Shown here piece after piece: positions 37,601 through 45,448 of a DNA stretch of 64,000 nt. How positions within the stretch are numbered: the stretch's first letter is position 1; the number at the start of each line of letters is the position of its first letter. Below the pieces are notes generated by a model. The model was not told the DNA's origin. It was given only the letters and a program-made list of their open reading frames with translations, and did not search any database. This DNA is from Tuwongella immobilis (GTDB lineage Bacteria > Planctomycetota > Planctomycetia > Gemmatales > Gemmataceae), in NCBI RefSeq assembly GCF_901538355.1, contig NZ_LR593887.1, forward strand, positions 3,510,920 through 3,574,919. The letters run 5' to 3'. The position numbers and the translations under genes were made by a program.

Positions 37601-38683
37601 GACCGAATAGATCGTCCGTCGCAAATCACTGATATCCGCAAAGAATCGATACTCTTTCGATCGCCGACTCGTTGGATATTCCGTCATCAACTTGCGATAG
37701 AGTTCCCCCGACTCGGCAAATTTCTTGTCATCGTACGTGGTCTTGGCCACTTCCGCTTCGCGTGATTCACGCATCACCGTGTAATCGTAATACAGATAGG
37801 ATCCGATCGACACGGATAAGACGAACGCGACAATCAAGCCAATGAGCAACGGACCGGCCCAGCGTTTGCGACGTGGCTGCCAGTCTGGCAAATCGGCGTC
37901 GGGATCATCGGCGGATGAATCGGCGGGTGGCGTCCGTGTCGCGCTGCCTCGGAATGGGTCATCCGAATCAGCGCGATTGCGACGATCCGATTTCGACCGC
38001 GATCGACTCCCGGAATCCCGCGTGGAGTCGGCACGGCGACTGTCCGGACGAGAATCCCCATCGCTGGATTTCCGTTCGGATCGCTCAGGCCGTTTGGCTC
38101 GCTCGGGTTCCCGTGGTGCGTCAAGATCCAACAGCAAATCGGGGGGAACTTGCCGAGAACGAGTCGGTTCGATCGGCTCGGGGGCCACCGGCGGCAGATT
38201 CGGGAGCGGCGCATCGGGCAGCGATTCATCCGGCGACCAGACGACTTCTTCCGGGGGTGCAATCGGCGGTTGGGCGGCCGTTACCGGCGGCGGAACGGGT
38301 GGCTCGCTCGGCAACTGGAAATCGGCCATCGGCAGATCGTTATCGTTGCCGCGAAACGGATCGGTTTGCGGAACCGGCGGCGGCGGTTCGGGTGTCGCCG
38401 GGAGATCAAACCGAATCGGCAAATCGGGACGCGCGGCCGGTTCGGGACGCGCAGCCGGTTCGGGACGCGACCCACCGAAACCGGAGCTGGGTGGCATCGG
38501 CGAGAGCAGCATCGGCGGCTCATCCGACTGCATGATACTGGGCGCATCCAGCGTTTCCGGGAGCGGAAACACCTTGAAGACCGTCATGCATTGCGGATTG
38601 GGACACCGCATCGACTTGTTGATCTTCTCGGGTCGGACTTGATAGCGACTACGACATTCCGGACATTCGGTCTGAATATACAC
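34673..38683 (-). CDS. Giant zinc-ribbon, Pro-rich, membrane protein with PQQ-like propeller
   Basis: This is a 1336-residue protein. Cysteines 7, 10, 27 and 32 form an MJ0042-type zinc ribbon. Residues about 40-270 are Pro-rich, then Arg/Ser/Asp-rich. A membrane helix lies at about 275-298, preceded by QPRRKRW, so the N-terminus is cytoplasmic. Helical, TPR-like sequence (about 300-520) leads to a long region with PQQ/quinoprotein-like propeller blades (GVLVALDADQGTPRWAVRV; TNLEVATGKIVWQRQVG; AQLVALNPNDASPSWTMQL). PQQ-binding residues cannot be confirmed, so a scaffold role is possible. The start is GTG at 38683, eight bases after GAGGAT. It is coupled to the DUF58 gene and shares its architecture with the 1-2078 protein. 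Confidence 0.87.
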   Translation of the reverse strand: MYIQTECPECRSRYQVRPEKINKSMRCPNPQCMTVFKVFPLPETLDAPSIMQSDEPPMLLSPMPPSSGFGGSRPEPAARPEPAARPDLPIRFDLPATPEPPPPVPQTDPFRGNDNDLPMADFQLPSEPPVPPPVTAAQPPIAPPEEVVWSPDESLPDAPLPNLPPVAPEPIEPTRSRQVPPDLLLDLDAPREPERAKRPERSERKSSDGDSRPDSRRADSTRDSGSRSRSKSDRRNRADSDDPFRGSATRTPPADSSADDPDADLPDWQPRRKRWAGPLLIGLIVAFVLSVSIGSYLYYDYTVMRESREAEVAKTTYDDKKFAESGELYRKLMTEYPTSRRSKEYRFFADISDLRRTIYSVISRAEPDASMQAMDQFVTDHAEDPFLKPDRYAVDLWETLQKLVEDLIAGAEDKLGNGELAAVEQRLPAIERFLEAYTRYQPSDAQPSNFAKQVETIRARITTRRARDEAVAYLRKLGEVPSETNIKAMERWIDDKGLRRDSEALAILAKARKAQQDAIRYVALEPPTEPQVAKVPAFQQMLVTTPVDVPLEWQMRRTNSAPATGVFLAQNKGVLVALDADQGTPRWAVRVGIDQESLPPPLLSGNPEIRKPPEVVLVLSQEAEQILLTARLLATGQALWQQPLEHPPIGQPVLIGRRAFLPLRDDRGTIAVFETTTGNRLGNLITERRLDAGGVRLPGTGYLFFPAEERDVFVFDVEKLAADGSRLDPICVGLLKTNHPARSLRTAPIMLQPGNAEEQPAHLLLVQADGVERIRLRAFAIPPVQTPAPWPDPVSHELGMLGSLNRSPSTDEERLAIVTDRGELGLFGVNQLGNRDSILFPWLRETLRVNETGLVVPSAVAGANAPAGQIPRTAQVVYLDDTSLWMICNDRLYICGIGFDPIRGPRLAMVRPPLEIGSLVHPAQVRFAGDMVCLVTQNQANNTCLVTNLEVATGKIVWQRQVGNRLESAVPIPGDRLGILDRSGAVQILDPATDAKLSEQWRTVTDRPDFSKPIAKLVGVPSLMTDATDLLAFVSIEVDGGTALEVSRVRSGVPATRLRYRINAPLAGDCLKLGNAFILPLADGSTYRLPLKSGVSPEPGPGWREKAVASAKPPILVAISSDEFLISDGDRVLKRIRWPADQPFEIVGERTLLQPLQGSIAAMPGDKPMVVIRDRTQTVSVLQGAAFEQTVRQWRGETAGRFPSGPLTAGPWVLPTETGPIILVVVQGAQLVALNPNDASPSWTMQLPQAGEIQEPRYRDGQVWITLLDRVIRVGLDSGRITETLPFPVGTASAGGILPYGPQSWLVPLSDGTLLELSREAAVRAAGPSPAITAPE

Positions 38684-38800
38684 GGATCATCCTCGCCGAG
38701 CAGGGCCAATGCAAAACGAACGCTGAACACGAATATCCACCATCATACCGAGAACCCTCTCGATTTCCGCTAGCGATTTTTGCAAGGTTGCCGCGGGAAA

Positions 38801-39622
38801 TTACGAACGCAATCCTTCGGCTTGCATCAACGCATCGGTTGCCGCATACGCTTCCGTGACCCATTCGACGATTTTGCTCGGTTCGGGAGAATATTCTAAC
38901 TCGATGCTAATCGAACCGGCGATGCCAAGTGCGTGAATTTCTCGCAAATACGGTGCAAAATCGATGACTCCGCGTCCGGGTGGCAGATCGCCATGGACCT
39001 TGCCATCGCAATCGGAGAGGTGGACGTGAATCGCCCGACCGGCGAGTTTCCGCAATGATTCGGGCGGATCATGGGCCAAAACCATGTGCGAAATATCGAT
39101 ATTCGCAGCAACGGCGGGATGATTCACCGCATCCAAAAATTGCACCATCGCTTCCACACGATTGAGCAACGATAGTTGGAACGGCTCCATTTCCAGGGCA
39201 ATCTCAATCCCCCGATCTGCCGCATATTGCCCCAAATGCCGAAGTTGCGCCACCGCCGTTTGCCATTGCTCCTGAGGCGGAATCACCTGGCGTTCCCAAA
39301 TGTATTCGCCCAGCACCAGCAGCAGATTCTTGGCGTTCCAATCGCGGACCAAATCCAAGTACGCTTCGCAGCGTTGGCGATGGAATCGCTGCACGGACGG
39401 ATTAAAATCGATCAATCCGACGGCGACACAAGCGACGCTCACGATGGGTAAGCCCGCCGCTTGGCATTCGCCGGCGATGAGTTCTTTCTCAGTTGGGTCC
39501 AAATCGAGCGGGTCGGCAAATATATCGATCGTGTCAAAGCCGATTTCTTTGGTCTTTCGGATTCCGTACGCGGTTCCCTGTCCCGCTTGCACCCATGCCG
39601 AATTGATGAGGCCCAATTTCAT
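38801..39622 (-). CDS. Sugar phosphate isomerase/epimerase-like TIM-barrel protein
   Basis: This 273-residue cytoplasmic protein has the AP-endonuclease-2/xylose-isomerase-like fold. Likely metal ligands are the glutamate in EIALEMEPF, the aspartate and histidine in NIDISHMVLAH, the histidines of IHVHLSDCDG, and the glutamate in SISIELEY near the C-terminus. Family members include hydroxypyruvate isomerase, tagatose epimerase and inosose enzymes; the substrate here is not determined. The ATG at 39622 follows AAGGAG. It is 117 bases upstream of the giant propeller gene on the same strand. Confidence 0.88.
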   Translation of the reverse strand: MKLGLINSAWVQAGQGTAYGIRKTKEIGFDTIDIFADPLDLDPTEKELIAGECQAAGLPIVSVACVAVGLIDFNPSVQRFHRQRCEAYLDLVRDWNAKNLLLVLGEYIWERQVIPPQEQWQTAVAQLRHLGQYAADRGIEIALEMEPFQLSLLNRVEAMVQFLDAVNHPAVAANIDISHMVLAHDPPESLRKLAGRAIHVHLSDCDGKVHGDLPPGRGVIDFAPYLREIHALGIAGSISIELEYSPEPSKIVEWVTEAYAATDALMQAEGLRS

Positions 39623-39655
39623 CGGCTCGCTCCTTTGGGAGGTCTCCGGTTCGGA

Positions 39656-39684
39656 TAGTCAGGATTCGACGATGCGACTATAAT
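39656..39684 (+). promoter_or_regulatory. Putative DedA-family gene promoter
   Basis: A perfect -10 TATAAT (39679-39684) lies 17 bases after TAGTCA (39656-39661), which matches four of six -35 consensus positions. The leader to the ATG would be about 52 bases. Confidence 0.5.
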
Positions 39685-39742
39685 ACCGGAAACGGCAGGA
39701 AGCCGCCGTCGAATTTTCCCCAGGAATCAGGGGCTTACGGCG

Positions 39743-40516
39743 ATGAACGAAGCGATCATAACCGCGCTGTGGCAGTACGCTACCGTCTTCGCCCTCCTGG
39801 TTGGCGCAGGGTTCGGCCTGCCAATGCCCGAAGAATTGCCCATCGCCATCGGCGGAGGGATGGTCGGCCACGCCAGCGAAGATCCCAACAGTTGGTTGGT
39901 GTGGTGGATCATGCTCCCTCTGTGCATGATCGGCGTCGTTCTCGCGGATGTCACCTTATATCTGAGCGGCCGAATCTGGGGGGTGAAACTCCTGGAAAAA
40001 CAGTGGGTCCGCAAAATTCTGCCAGTCGATAAGCAAGCTCGCATTCGTCGAAACTTCGAGCAATATGGCATTTCAATTCTTCTGGCCGCGCGACTGACTC
40101 CGGGAGTGCGAACGCCAGTATTCATGATGGCGGGTGTCACTGGAATGCCGCTGCATCGGTTCCTGCTTGCCGATGGGCTGTACGCAATTCCCGGCGTGAC
40201 ACTCATTTTCACGCTCGGCTATTTTCTGGGAGATCGCTTTGTTGATGCCGTGCGAGCAGTGGGGCAATACAAACCGTTGATTATCGCCGTGCTCCTGGGT
40301 GTCATCATCGGCTATCTGCTGCATTCGCTGCTGCGGCGCCCCATGGCGACGGGTCACCCCGAAGATATCCCCATCATCGGCAAACAAGTCGATTCGCTCA
40401 TGCTGCGGACCGACGCCAAATCGCCCCGCCCCGATGATCGATCTTCTGCGGTTCGCGTGGAGCCGGTTCGTGCGGAGCCAGAGCGCCCCAGCCAGCCGCC
40501 CCGAAATTCTCCCTAA
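39743..40516 (+). CDS. DedA-family (VTT domain) membrane protein
   Basis: This is a 257-residue polytopic membrane protein. The conserved GFGLPMPEELPIAIGG segment near residue 23 and the RLTPGVRTPVFMMAGVTGM motif near residue 120 are the two signatures of the DedA/SNARE-associated family, which includes polyprenyl-phosphate and phospholipid flippases. Hydrophobic helices follow the usual pattern with one at about residues 175-195. The Pro/Arg-rich C-terminal tail after about residue 200 is longer than usual and probably cytoplasmic. The substrate is unknown. Confidence 0.9.
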   Translation: MNEAIITALWQYATVFALLVGAGFGLPMPEELPIAIGGGMVGHASEDPNSWLVWWIMLPLCMIGVVLADVTLYLSGRIWGVKLLEKQWVRKILPVDKQARIRRNFEQYGISILLAARLTPGVRTPVFMMAGVTGMPLHRFLLADGLYAIPGVTLIFTLGYFLGDRFVDAVRAVGQYKPLIIAVLLGVIIGYLLHSLLRRPMATGHPEDIPIIGKQVDSLMLRTDAKSPRPDDRSSAVRVEPVRAEPERPSQPPRNSP

Positions 40517-40532
40517 GTTACCCCCGTTCGAC

Positions 40533-40564
40533 GTGAAATCATTTTCACTACGGACATCGTGAAA
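40533..40564. promoter_or_regulatory. GTGAAA palindrome and repeat upstream of five-gene operon
   Basis: GTGAAA (40533-40538) and TTTCAC (40543-40548) form a perfect palindrome with a TCAT centre. A third copy of GTGAAA lies at 40559-40564 in direct orientation. The group ends 17 bases before the putative -35, a suitable place for an activator or repressor. The binding protein is unknown. Confidence 0.4.
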
Positions 40565-40581
40565 ACTCTTCCAATGGATTA

Positions 40582-40610
40582 TTGATTAGTCATCTGCGAC
40601 CGGGTTAAAT
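40582..40610 (+). promoter_or_regulatory. Putative promoter of YehP/L/M-like operon
   Basis: TTGATT (40582-40587) and TTAAAT (40605-40610) are 17 bases apart. Transcription would start near 40617, giving a leader of about 40 bases with GAAGGA before the first ATG. The operon genes that follow have gaps of 17 bases or less, so this may drive all five. Confidence 0.5.
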
Positions 40611-40656
40611 GTGCAAACCCTGTCTCCGATGCAATCCATTGAAGGAATTTGCGATC

Positions 40657-41100
40657 ATGTCCGAACTCATGGAATCGTTGTATTCCCGACCGGCGGAACC
40701 GCAGCCACCTCGTCCACGGAAGATCAAAACCGTTCCCTTCGTCGAATTGTACCGCGATCGATTGCAAGGGGTCGCCTCCAGCGATTCGGACATCGAACGG
40801 GTCTATTGTGCCTTTATCACGGCGGTCACCGGTGAGCATTATTCAAGCACGAATAACGATCGCCCCGATGCCGGCACCGCGAAACGCATTCGCTATCTGG
40901 TCGATGAAGCGTATGCCCAATATGGCGAGGCACGGGTTCGCCGGTTTCTCCAGCTTGCCCAAGATCCGCGCTCGCGTCTCGGCCCGCAACGCCGGGCACC
41001 CGCCAGCGAAGTATTCAGCCGATTCCTGAATTATCTCAAATTTCTCGATCGCCAAATCGCTGATCCCGCCATTCCGGAAATGGCGTGGTTTCTCGAATAA
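40657..41100 (+). CDS. Hypothetical protein, 147 aa, first gene of VWA/MoxR/DUF5682 operon
   Basis: No known family was recognised. The protein is soluble, has a Pro-rich, basic N-terminal segment (about residues 11-23), and then appears helical (DSDIERVYCAFITAVTGEHY; GEARVRRFLQLAQDP; the C-terminal FSRFLNYLKFLDRQI). The ATG at 40657 follows GAAGGA; the frame is open to 40609, but that start has no ribosome site and lies almost on the predicted -10 box. The next gene begins nine bases after its stop. By position it could be a regulator, adaptor or small effector of the ATPase system, but nothing in the sequence decides this. Confidence 0.85.
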   Translation: MSELMESLYSRPAEPQPPRPRKIKTVPFVELYRDRLQGVASSDSDIERVYCAFITAVTGEHYSSTNNDRPDAGTAKRIRYLVDEAYAQYGEARVRRFLQLAQDPRSRLGPQRRAPASEVFSRFLNYLKFLDRQIADPAIPEMAWFLE

Positions 41101-41109
41101 GGGGCCCGC

Positions 41110-42519
41110 ATGTCGCTACGTCAGCCACTGACCGTCCCCGAGGCGGTTTCCACCACGCAACAACTGATCGTCGCAATCGATTCGGTCCTGACGATCGGCA
41201 TCGGTCGACTCGGCCCCGAACAAACCGAAACGCTGTCCCGATTAACCCGCATCGCCACCGGCAGCCCGTTGGAGGTGCCGATTCGAGACGCGATTGAGGC
41301 GATCGGACGCAACGAATTTCAGGATAAGCACTTCTTGGCGATTGCTGCATTCCGCGTCGCGCTCCAAGGTGCAATTGCCGATCGACTCCGACACGTCGCC
41401 GCCGAGTCACTCGGACGACCAAGCCCCGCATGCGACGATCCCCAACCGATTCACCCGGCACCGATTGATGGTCCGGTTGGAAGTCGGCAAGAAGCGACGC
41501 GAAATTGGTTGATGGAACTGGCGATTGCGGGATTTCAGAATCTGGATGCATCGACAGTCGATCCATTCCTCACGACGCTGGAACGCCTGCAAGACGAACC
41601 AGCCGCCGCACGATTGGCCGCGCTATTGACTGGATTTGTTGGCGAACTCAACGCCGCGTTACCGCTGACGGATAGCAGCGTGCTGCCGACGTATCGCTGG
41701 TGCGATTTATGGAGCCGAGCGTTCGTTCTGGCCTCGCGATCGCTCGAATCCGCCGCAGGTTCGCAAGTCCATGGCACATTCTTCCCCATGGGCGTCGATT
41801 TGCGGCATCATGGATTTGTGGTGCAAGCCGAAGTCTACGGGATTCTCGAATCGCCGCAGGCGGAGTGGGTCCGCGTTCCCGTTGCATCCTACAAAGTCGA
41901 TGTATTAGTCGGCCCTGAGATGTTACGCAGCTTCGAAAGTCGGCTACCGCAGCTTTGGGAAGCACTCAAGTCGGGTAAATCGCTCCAAGTCAGCGATGCG
42001 GTCCGACTTCCGGGCGGACTCCTCCGACTCGATGGCGAGTTGAAGTTGGGCAGTGCGATCGATTTCACCGCGCTGACCGATCGTTTCGCCGTGGGTGCCG
42101 AGAATCTCCCGAAGGAAGATCCCCTTCCTGGTGCGGATCGTCACCCGCTGCTGCTGGCCGAGCCAGTGACACTCACCGGAGTTTCGGTACTTGCGGATTC
42201 CCCCGCACGATTGAAGCTCCCCGATGGCAGCGAGTTGGCAATCGCCACCAAGCGGATCAGTCCCAGTAGCGAACTGAATGTCAGCAATCTGACCAAGATG
42301 GATCGCGTATTCGGCCTGCTGCGATTCGATGGCAAAGATTGGTCGATTCAACCGCTGATTGCCTCGCTTTCGACCAAGAAAAATAGCGAGATTCGCACCG
42401 GAAGCAGCATCCTCGACGCCACTGCGAAGAAAAAGGGCGACACGTTGGAACAACTTCAGGAGCGAGCGAGCCGACTGCTTCGCGCCAAGCCCAGCAGTAA
42501 AACAGGGGCCACACCATGA
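41110..42519 (+). CDS. Hypothetical protein, 469 aa, in VWA/MoxR/DUF5682 operon
   Basis: No family was recognised. The first 210 residues look mainly helical (PEAVSTTQQLIVAIDSVLTI; ARLAALLTGFVGELNAALP). The middle, from about residue 225 to 425, looks beta-rich, with a GTFFPMGVDLRHHGFVVQAE segment and repeated LxLxDG-type strands. The last 30 residues are Lys/Arg/Ser-rich. There is no signal peptide, membrane helix or CxCx-CxH pattern, so it is not a SWIM zinc-finger protein. The ATG follows AAGGGG, and the stop overlaps the VWA gene by 4 bases, implying coupled expression with it. It may hold the position that SWIM or DUF5691 partners take in related operons. Confidence 0.88.
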   Translation: MSLRQPLTVPEAVSTTQQLIVAIDSVLTIGIGRLGPEQTETLSRLTRIATGSPLEVPIRDAIEAIGRNEFQDKHFLAIAAFRVALQGAIADRLRHVAAESLGRPSPACDDPQPIHPAPIDGPVGSRQEATRNWLMELAIAGFQNLDASTVDPFLTTLERLQDEPAAARLAALLTGFVGELNAALPLTDSSVLPTYRWCDLWSRAFVLASRSLESAAGSQVHGTFFPMGVDLRHHGFVVQAEVYGILESPQAEWVRVPVASYKVDVLVGPEMLRSFESRLPQLWEALKSGKSLQVSDAVRLPGGLLRLDGELKLGSAIDFTALTDRFAVGAENLPKEDPLPGADRHPLLLAEPVTLTGVSVLADSPARLKLPDGSELAIATKRISPSSELNVSNLTKMDRVFGLLRFDGKDWSIQPLIASLSTKKNSEIRTGSSILDATAKKKGDTLEQLQERASRLLRAKPSSKTGATP

Positions 42520-44153
42520 GCGACAACTCGCTGGCGACGACTGGCACTTCTGCGGACGATCTCGCCCTACGAAATCAGCGGCAGGTGATCTTCTGGCGGC
42601 TCTTGGCCACCGTCTTTGCCATGAATTCCAACGCGCCGAATTTCCAAGCGCTTGCCGAGGAAATCGCGGAATCACTGGAACTGCCTGAAGCGATTCTCGA
42701 ACCCACACTTGGAGTCGATTCGCTGATCCAGCGCTACCCCGATCTGGAGGGTGATTTTGATCGCCTCAAGGAGATTCTGACCGCGCCGGAGAATCCGCTC
42801 GCCGATCTCGCCGCCAATGACGATGCCGACGACGATGCGGAGGACTCCGACGACGATGCGGATGCCGATGCCGAAACGGAAGAATCGGCAGCGACGCCGA
42901 GTGTTCCTCCCGCAACGACGCAACCCCAAGCGAAAGCCGGACTTGCAACCGAAAGCGATGCATCGGCAGGTGGCCCGAGCGTGGCGGATGCGTTACCCAC
43001 GACAGCCGACGGCGAACCAAAGCCGGATTTGCGGCGCAGTCTGGTCTATTCCAAGCTGTTGCTCAACGTCTTTGGGCCGAATACGCAATCGCGGCAGATC
43101 ACGGCGACGCAGTACAACCAGTGGTGCAAAGACGTGGGTCGGCTGGAGGATGTCCTCGGCTATCGTCCGGGTGGTCTGCGGGGCAAATCCAACGCAGGCG
43201 GTTCGGGTTCGGGTGCGGGTGCCTCGTCGACTGGCACTGGCGGCGGGGTGCCGATCACCGATGAAGAATTGCAAGCGGGCATCAAGGCGATGGAAGGGCA
43301 ATTGATCGACCGGATGCACCTGCGCGAGGTGCTCAAAGACGATCAGATGGCTGCGAGTCTGACACCGTCGATGCCGCTGATGGAGCAATTGCTGCGGGAT
43401 AAATCGAATCTCTCTGGCAATGCCCTGAAGAACGCAAAATCGCTGATTTCCTCGTACATTCAGCAACTGGCGGATGTGTTGCGGTTGCAGGTCATGCGAG
43501 CCGTGAAGGGGAAACTCGATCGCTCGGTTCCACCGAAACGGGTGTTCCGAAACTTGGATTTGAAGCGGACGCTTTGGAAGAACCTCATCAATTACAATCC
43601 CGAGGATCGTCGGCTTTATGTGCAGCAGTTGTACTATCGTCAGACGGCGACCAAATCAACGCCCACGCGGATGATCGTGGTGGTGGATCAATCCGGTTCG
43701 ATGGTCGATGCAATGGTCCAATGCACGATTCTGGCCTCGATTTTCGCCGGTCTGCCGCGCGTGGATATGCACCTAATGGCGTTCGATACGCAAGTCATCG
43801 ACTTGACGCCGTGGGTGCAAGATCCGTTTGAAGTGCTAATGCGCACGAATCTGGGCGGCGGCACGCTGATCCGCAAGGCATTGCTGGAAGCGATGCAGAA
43901 AATCGAAGAACCACGCAACACCGCGTTGGTGCTGATCTCCGACTTTTTCGAAGGTGGCAGCGACCAGGAATTGCTCGATACCATCGTCGCCATCAAGACT
44001 TCCGGCGTGAAATTCATCCCCGTCGGTGCTGTCACCAGCTCGGGATATTTCTCCGTCAGCCAGTTCTTCCGCACCAAGTTGAAGGAACTCGGCACCCCCA
44101 TTTTGACTGGCAACATCAAGAAACTGATCAACGAACTCAAAAATTTGCTGTAA
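42516..44153 (+). CDS. VWA domain protein (YehP-like)
   Basis: This is a 545-residue soluble protein. An acidic stretch of Asp/Glu/Ala lies at about residues 101-125, then a linker, a helical middle region (about 165-370), and a C-terminal von Willebrand A domain. The MIDAS motif is intact: DQSGSM near residue 390, the threonine in RTNLGGGTLIRKA, and the aspartate in LISDFFEGG. The C-terminal segment reads GTPILTGNIKKLINELKNLL. VWA proteins paired with MoxR ATPases act as metal-dependent partners that deliver or remodel targets. It overlaps the preceding gene by 4 bases and precedes the MoxR gene by 17, so a complex with both is likely. Confidence 0.9.
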   Translation: MSDNSLATTGTSADDLALRNQRQVIFWRLLATVFAMNSNAPNFQALAEEIAESLELPEAILEPTLGVDSLIQRYPDLEGDFDRLKEILTAPENPLADLAANDDADDDAEDSDDDADADAETEESAATPSVPPATTQPQAKAGLATESDASAGGPSVADALPTTADGEPKPDLRRSLVYSKLLLNVFGPNTQSRQITATQYNQWCKDVGRLEDVLGYRPGGLRGKSNAGGSGSGAGASSTGTGGGVPITDEELQAGIKAMEGQLIDRMHLREVLKDDQMAASLTPSMPLMEQLLRDKSNLSGNALKNAKSLISSYIQQLADVLRLQVMRAVKGKLDRSVPPKRVFRNLDLKRTLWKNLINYNPEDRRLYVQQLYYRQTATKSTPTRMIVVVDQSGSMVDAMVQCTILASIFAGLPRVDMHLMAFDTQVIDLTPWVQDPFEVLMRTNLGGGTLIRKALLEAMQKIEEPRNTALVLISDFFEGGSDQELLDTIVAIKTSGVKFIPVGAVTSSGYFSVSQFFRTKLKELGTPILTGNIKKLINELKNLL

Positions 44154-44170
44154 CGGAAAGGGATACGATC

Positions 44171-45436
44171 ATGGCGAAGAAATCAGCGAAATCGGCGGCG
44201 GCGGCTCCCACGGAATCCCCGGCGGAAGTCACGACCGAAACCACGACGACTCCAGTTGCAGCAACTCCGGCCGTCAGTTCGACACCAGCTCCTGCCCCAG
44301 CAGCGGCGGCGAAGTCGGGCGGGGATACGATTTTGCGTCAACCGGCGGAAGTGAAATATGCCGATGAATTGGCGTATCTGATTGGCGTGGATACTGCACC
44401 GCGACCGTTTACCTGGCGATTGTCGCCGCGGATGGTGCGGACATTTATTCTCGGTTCCAAGCCATCGGATAAGCTCGACCGCGAAATCAAGCAGAAATTT
44501 TACGGCGATCCCAGCGTCGTGGAACGGGCGATTGTCACGTTGGCATCGGATCGCGGGTTGCTGCTGATCGGCGATCCGGGCACGGGCAAAAGTTGGCTGG
44601 CGGAATTGCTGGCGGCGGCGGTGTGCGGAAACTCCACGCACGTCGTGCAAGGCACCGCCGGAACGACCGAAGATCAGATCAAATACTCCTGGAACGTGGC
44701 GATGGTGATTGCCGCCGGTCAATCGCAGCAATCGCTGATTCCATCGCCGATTATGACCGCCATGAAAAAGGGCGAAATTGGCCGATTTGAAGAACTCACG
44801 CGCTGCACCTCCGACGTGCAAGATGCGTTGATCTCGATCCTTTCGGAAAAGTATGTCTCGGTGCCGGAATTGTCCGGCGGCGACGGGGTGGTCTTCGCTC
44901 AGCCGGGGTTCAACATCATTGCCACCGCGAATAGTCGGGATCGCGGCGTCAACGACCTGTCCACCGCGCTGAAGCGGCGGTTCAATTTCGTTCAGATTCC
45001 CGTGGTCACCAATAAGAAAACTGAAAAGGAAATCGTGCTGTTCCGCACCAAGGAACTGCTGGCTCGCAATCAATTCAGCGTCGATGTTCCGCCCGCACTC
45101 ATGGATGTGCTGCTGCAAACCTTTGCGGATATGCGACAAGCAGCGGCAGCGGCGACAAGCGACGATTCCAAGCTGGAATCGTCACTCTCCACGGCGGAAC
45201 AGATTGGCGTGCTGGAAGATGCGGTCCTGCATGGGCAGTTCTTTGGCCAGTCGATGCTGGATTCCGCAACCTTGGCGAAATCGATTGTTGGCACACTGGT
45301 GCGACGGATTCCGGAAGATGTCTCGATTTTGAACAAATTCTGGCATAGCGTCGTCGAAAAGCACGCGAAGGAAGATAAGGGCGAATGGGTGTCGTTTCTG
45401 CAAGGCGGAAAAGACGCGATGTCCAACATGAGCTAA
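44171..45436 (+). CDS. MoxR-type AAA+ ATPase (YehL-like)
   Basis: This is a 421-residue protein. Residues 1 to about 50 are Ala/Thr/Pro-rich and probably disordered. The AAA+ core has Walker A GDPGTGKS at about residues 134-141, a Walker B region reading GRFEELTRC where most MoxR proteins have DEIN, a sensor-1 asparagine in NIIATANSRDRG, and the arginine-finger region ALKRRFNF. The lid domain follows, with a Ser/Ala-rich insert. The acidic pair EE in place of DE is a small departure. It should form a hexamer that works with the VWA protein; GGAAAGGG precedes the ATG. Confidence 0.92.
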   Translation: MAKKSAKSAAAAPTESPAEVTTETTTTPVAATPAVSSTPAPAPAAAAKSGGDTILRQPAEVKYADELAYLIGVDTAPRPFTWRLSPRMVRTFILGSKPSDKLDREIKQKFYGDPSVVERAIVTLASDRGLLLIGDPGTGKSWLAELLAAAVCGNSTHVVQGTAGTTEDQIKYSWNVAMVIAAGQSQQSLIPSPIMTAMKKGEIGRFEELTRCTSDVQDALISILSEKYVSVPELSGGDGVVFAQPGFNIIATANSRDRGVNDLSTALKRRFNFVQIPVVTNKKTEKEIVLFRTKELLARNQFSVDVPPALMDVLLQTFADMRQAAAAATSDDSKLESSLSTAEQIGVLEDAVLHGQFFGQSMLDSATLAKSIVGTLVRRIPEDVSILNKFWHSVVEKHAKEDKGEWVSFLQGGKDAMSNMS

Positions 45437-45448
45437 CGGAGGCGAGTC

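Noticed and set aside
42817-43305. Arg-rich frame inside the VWA gene
   Set aside because: It is an alternative frame of the acidic repeat region and has no independent start signals.
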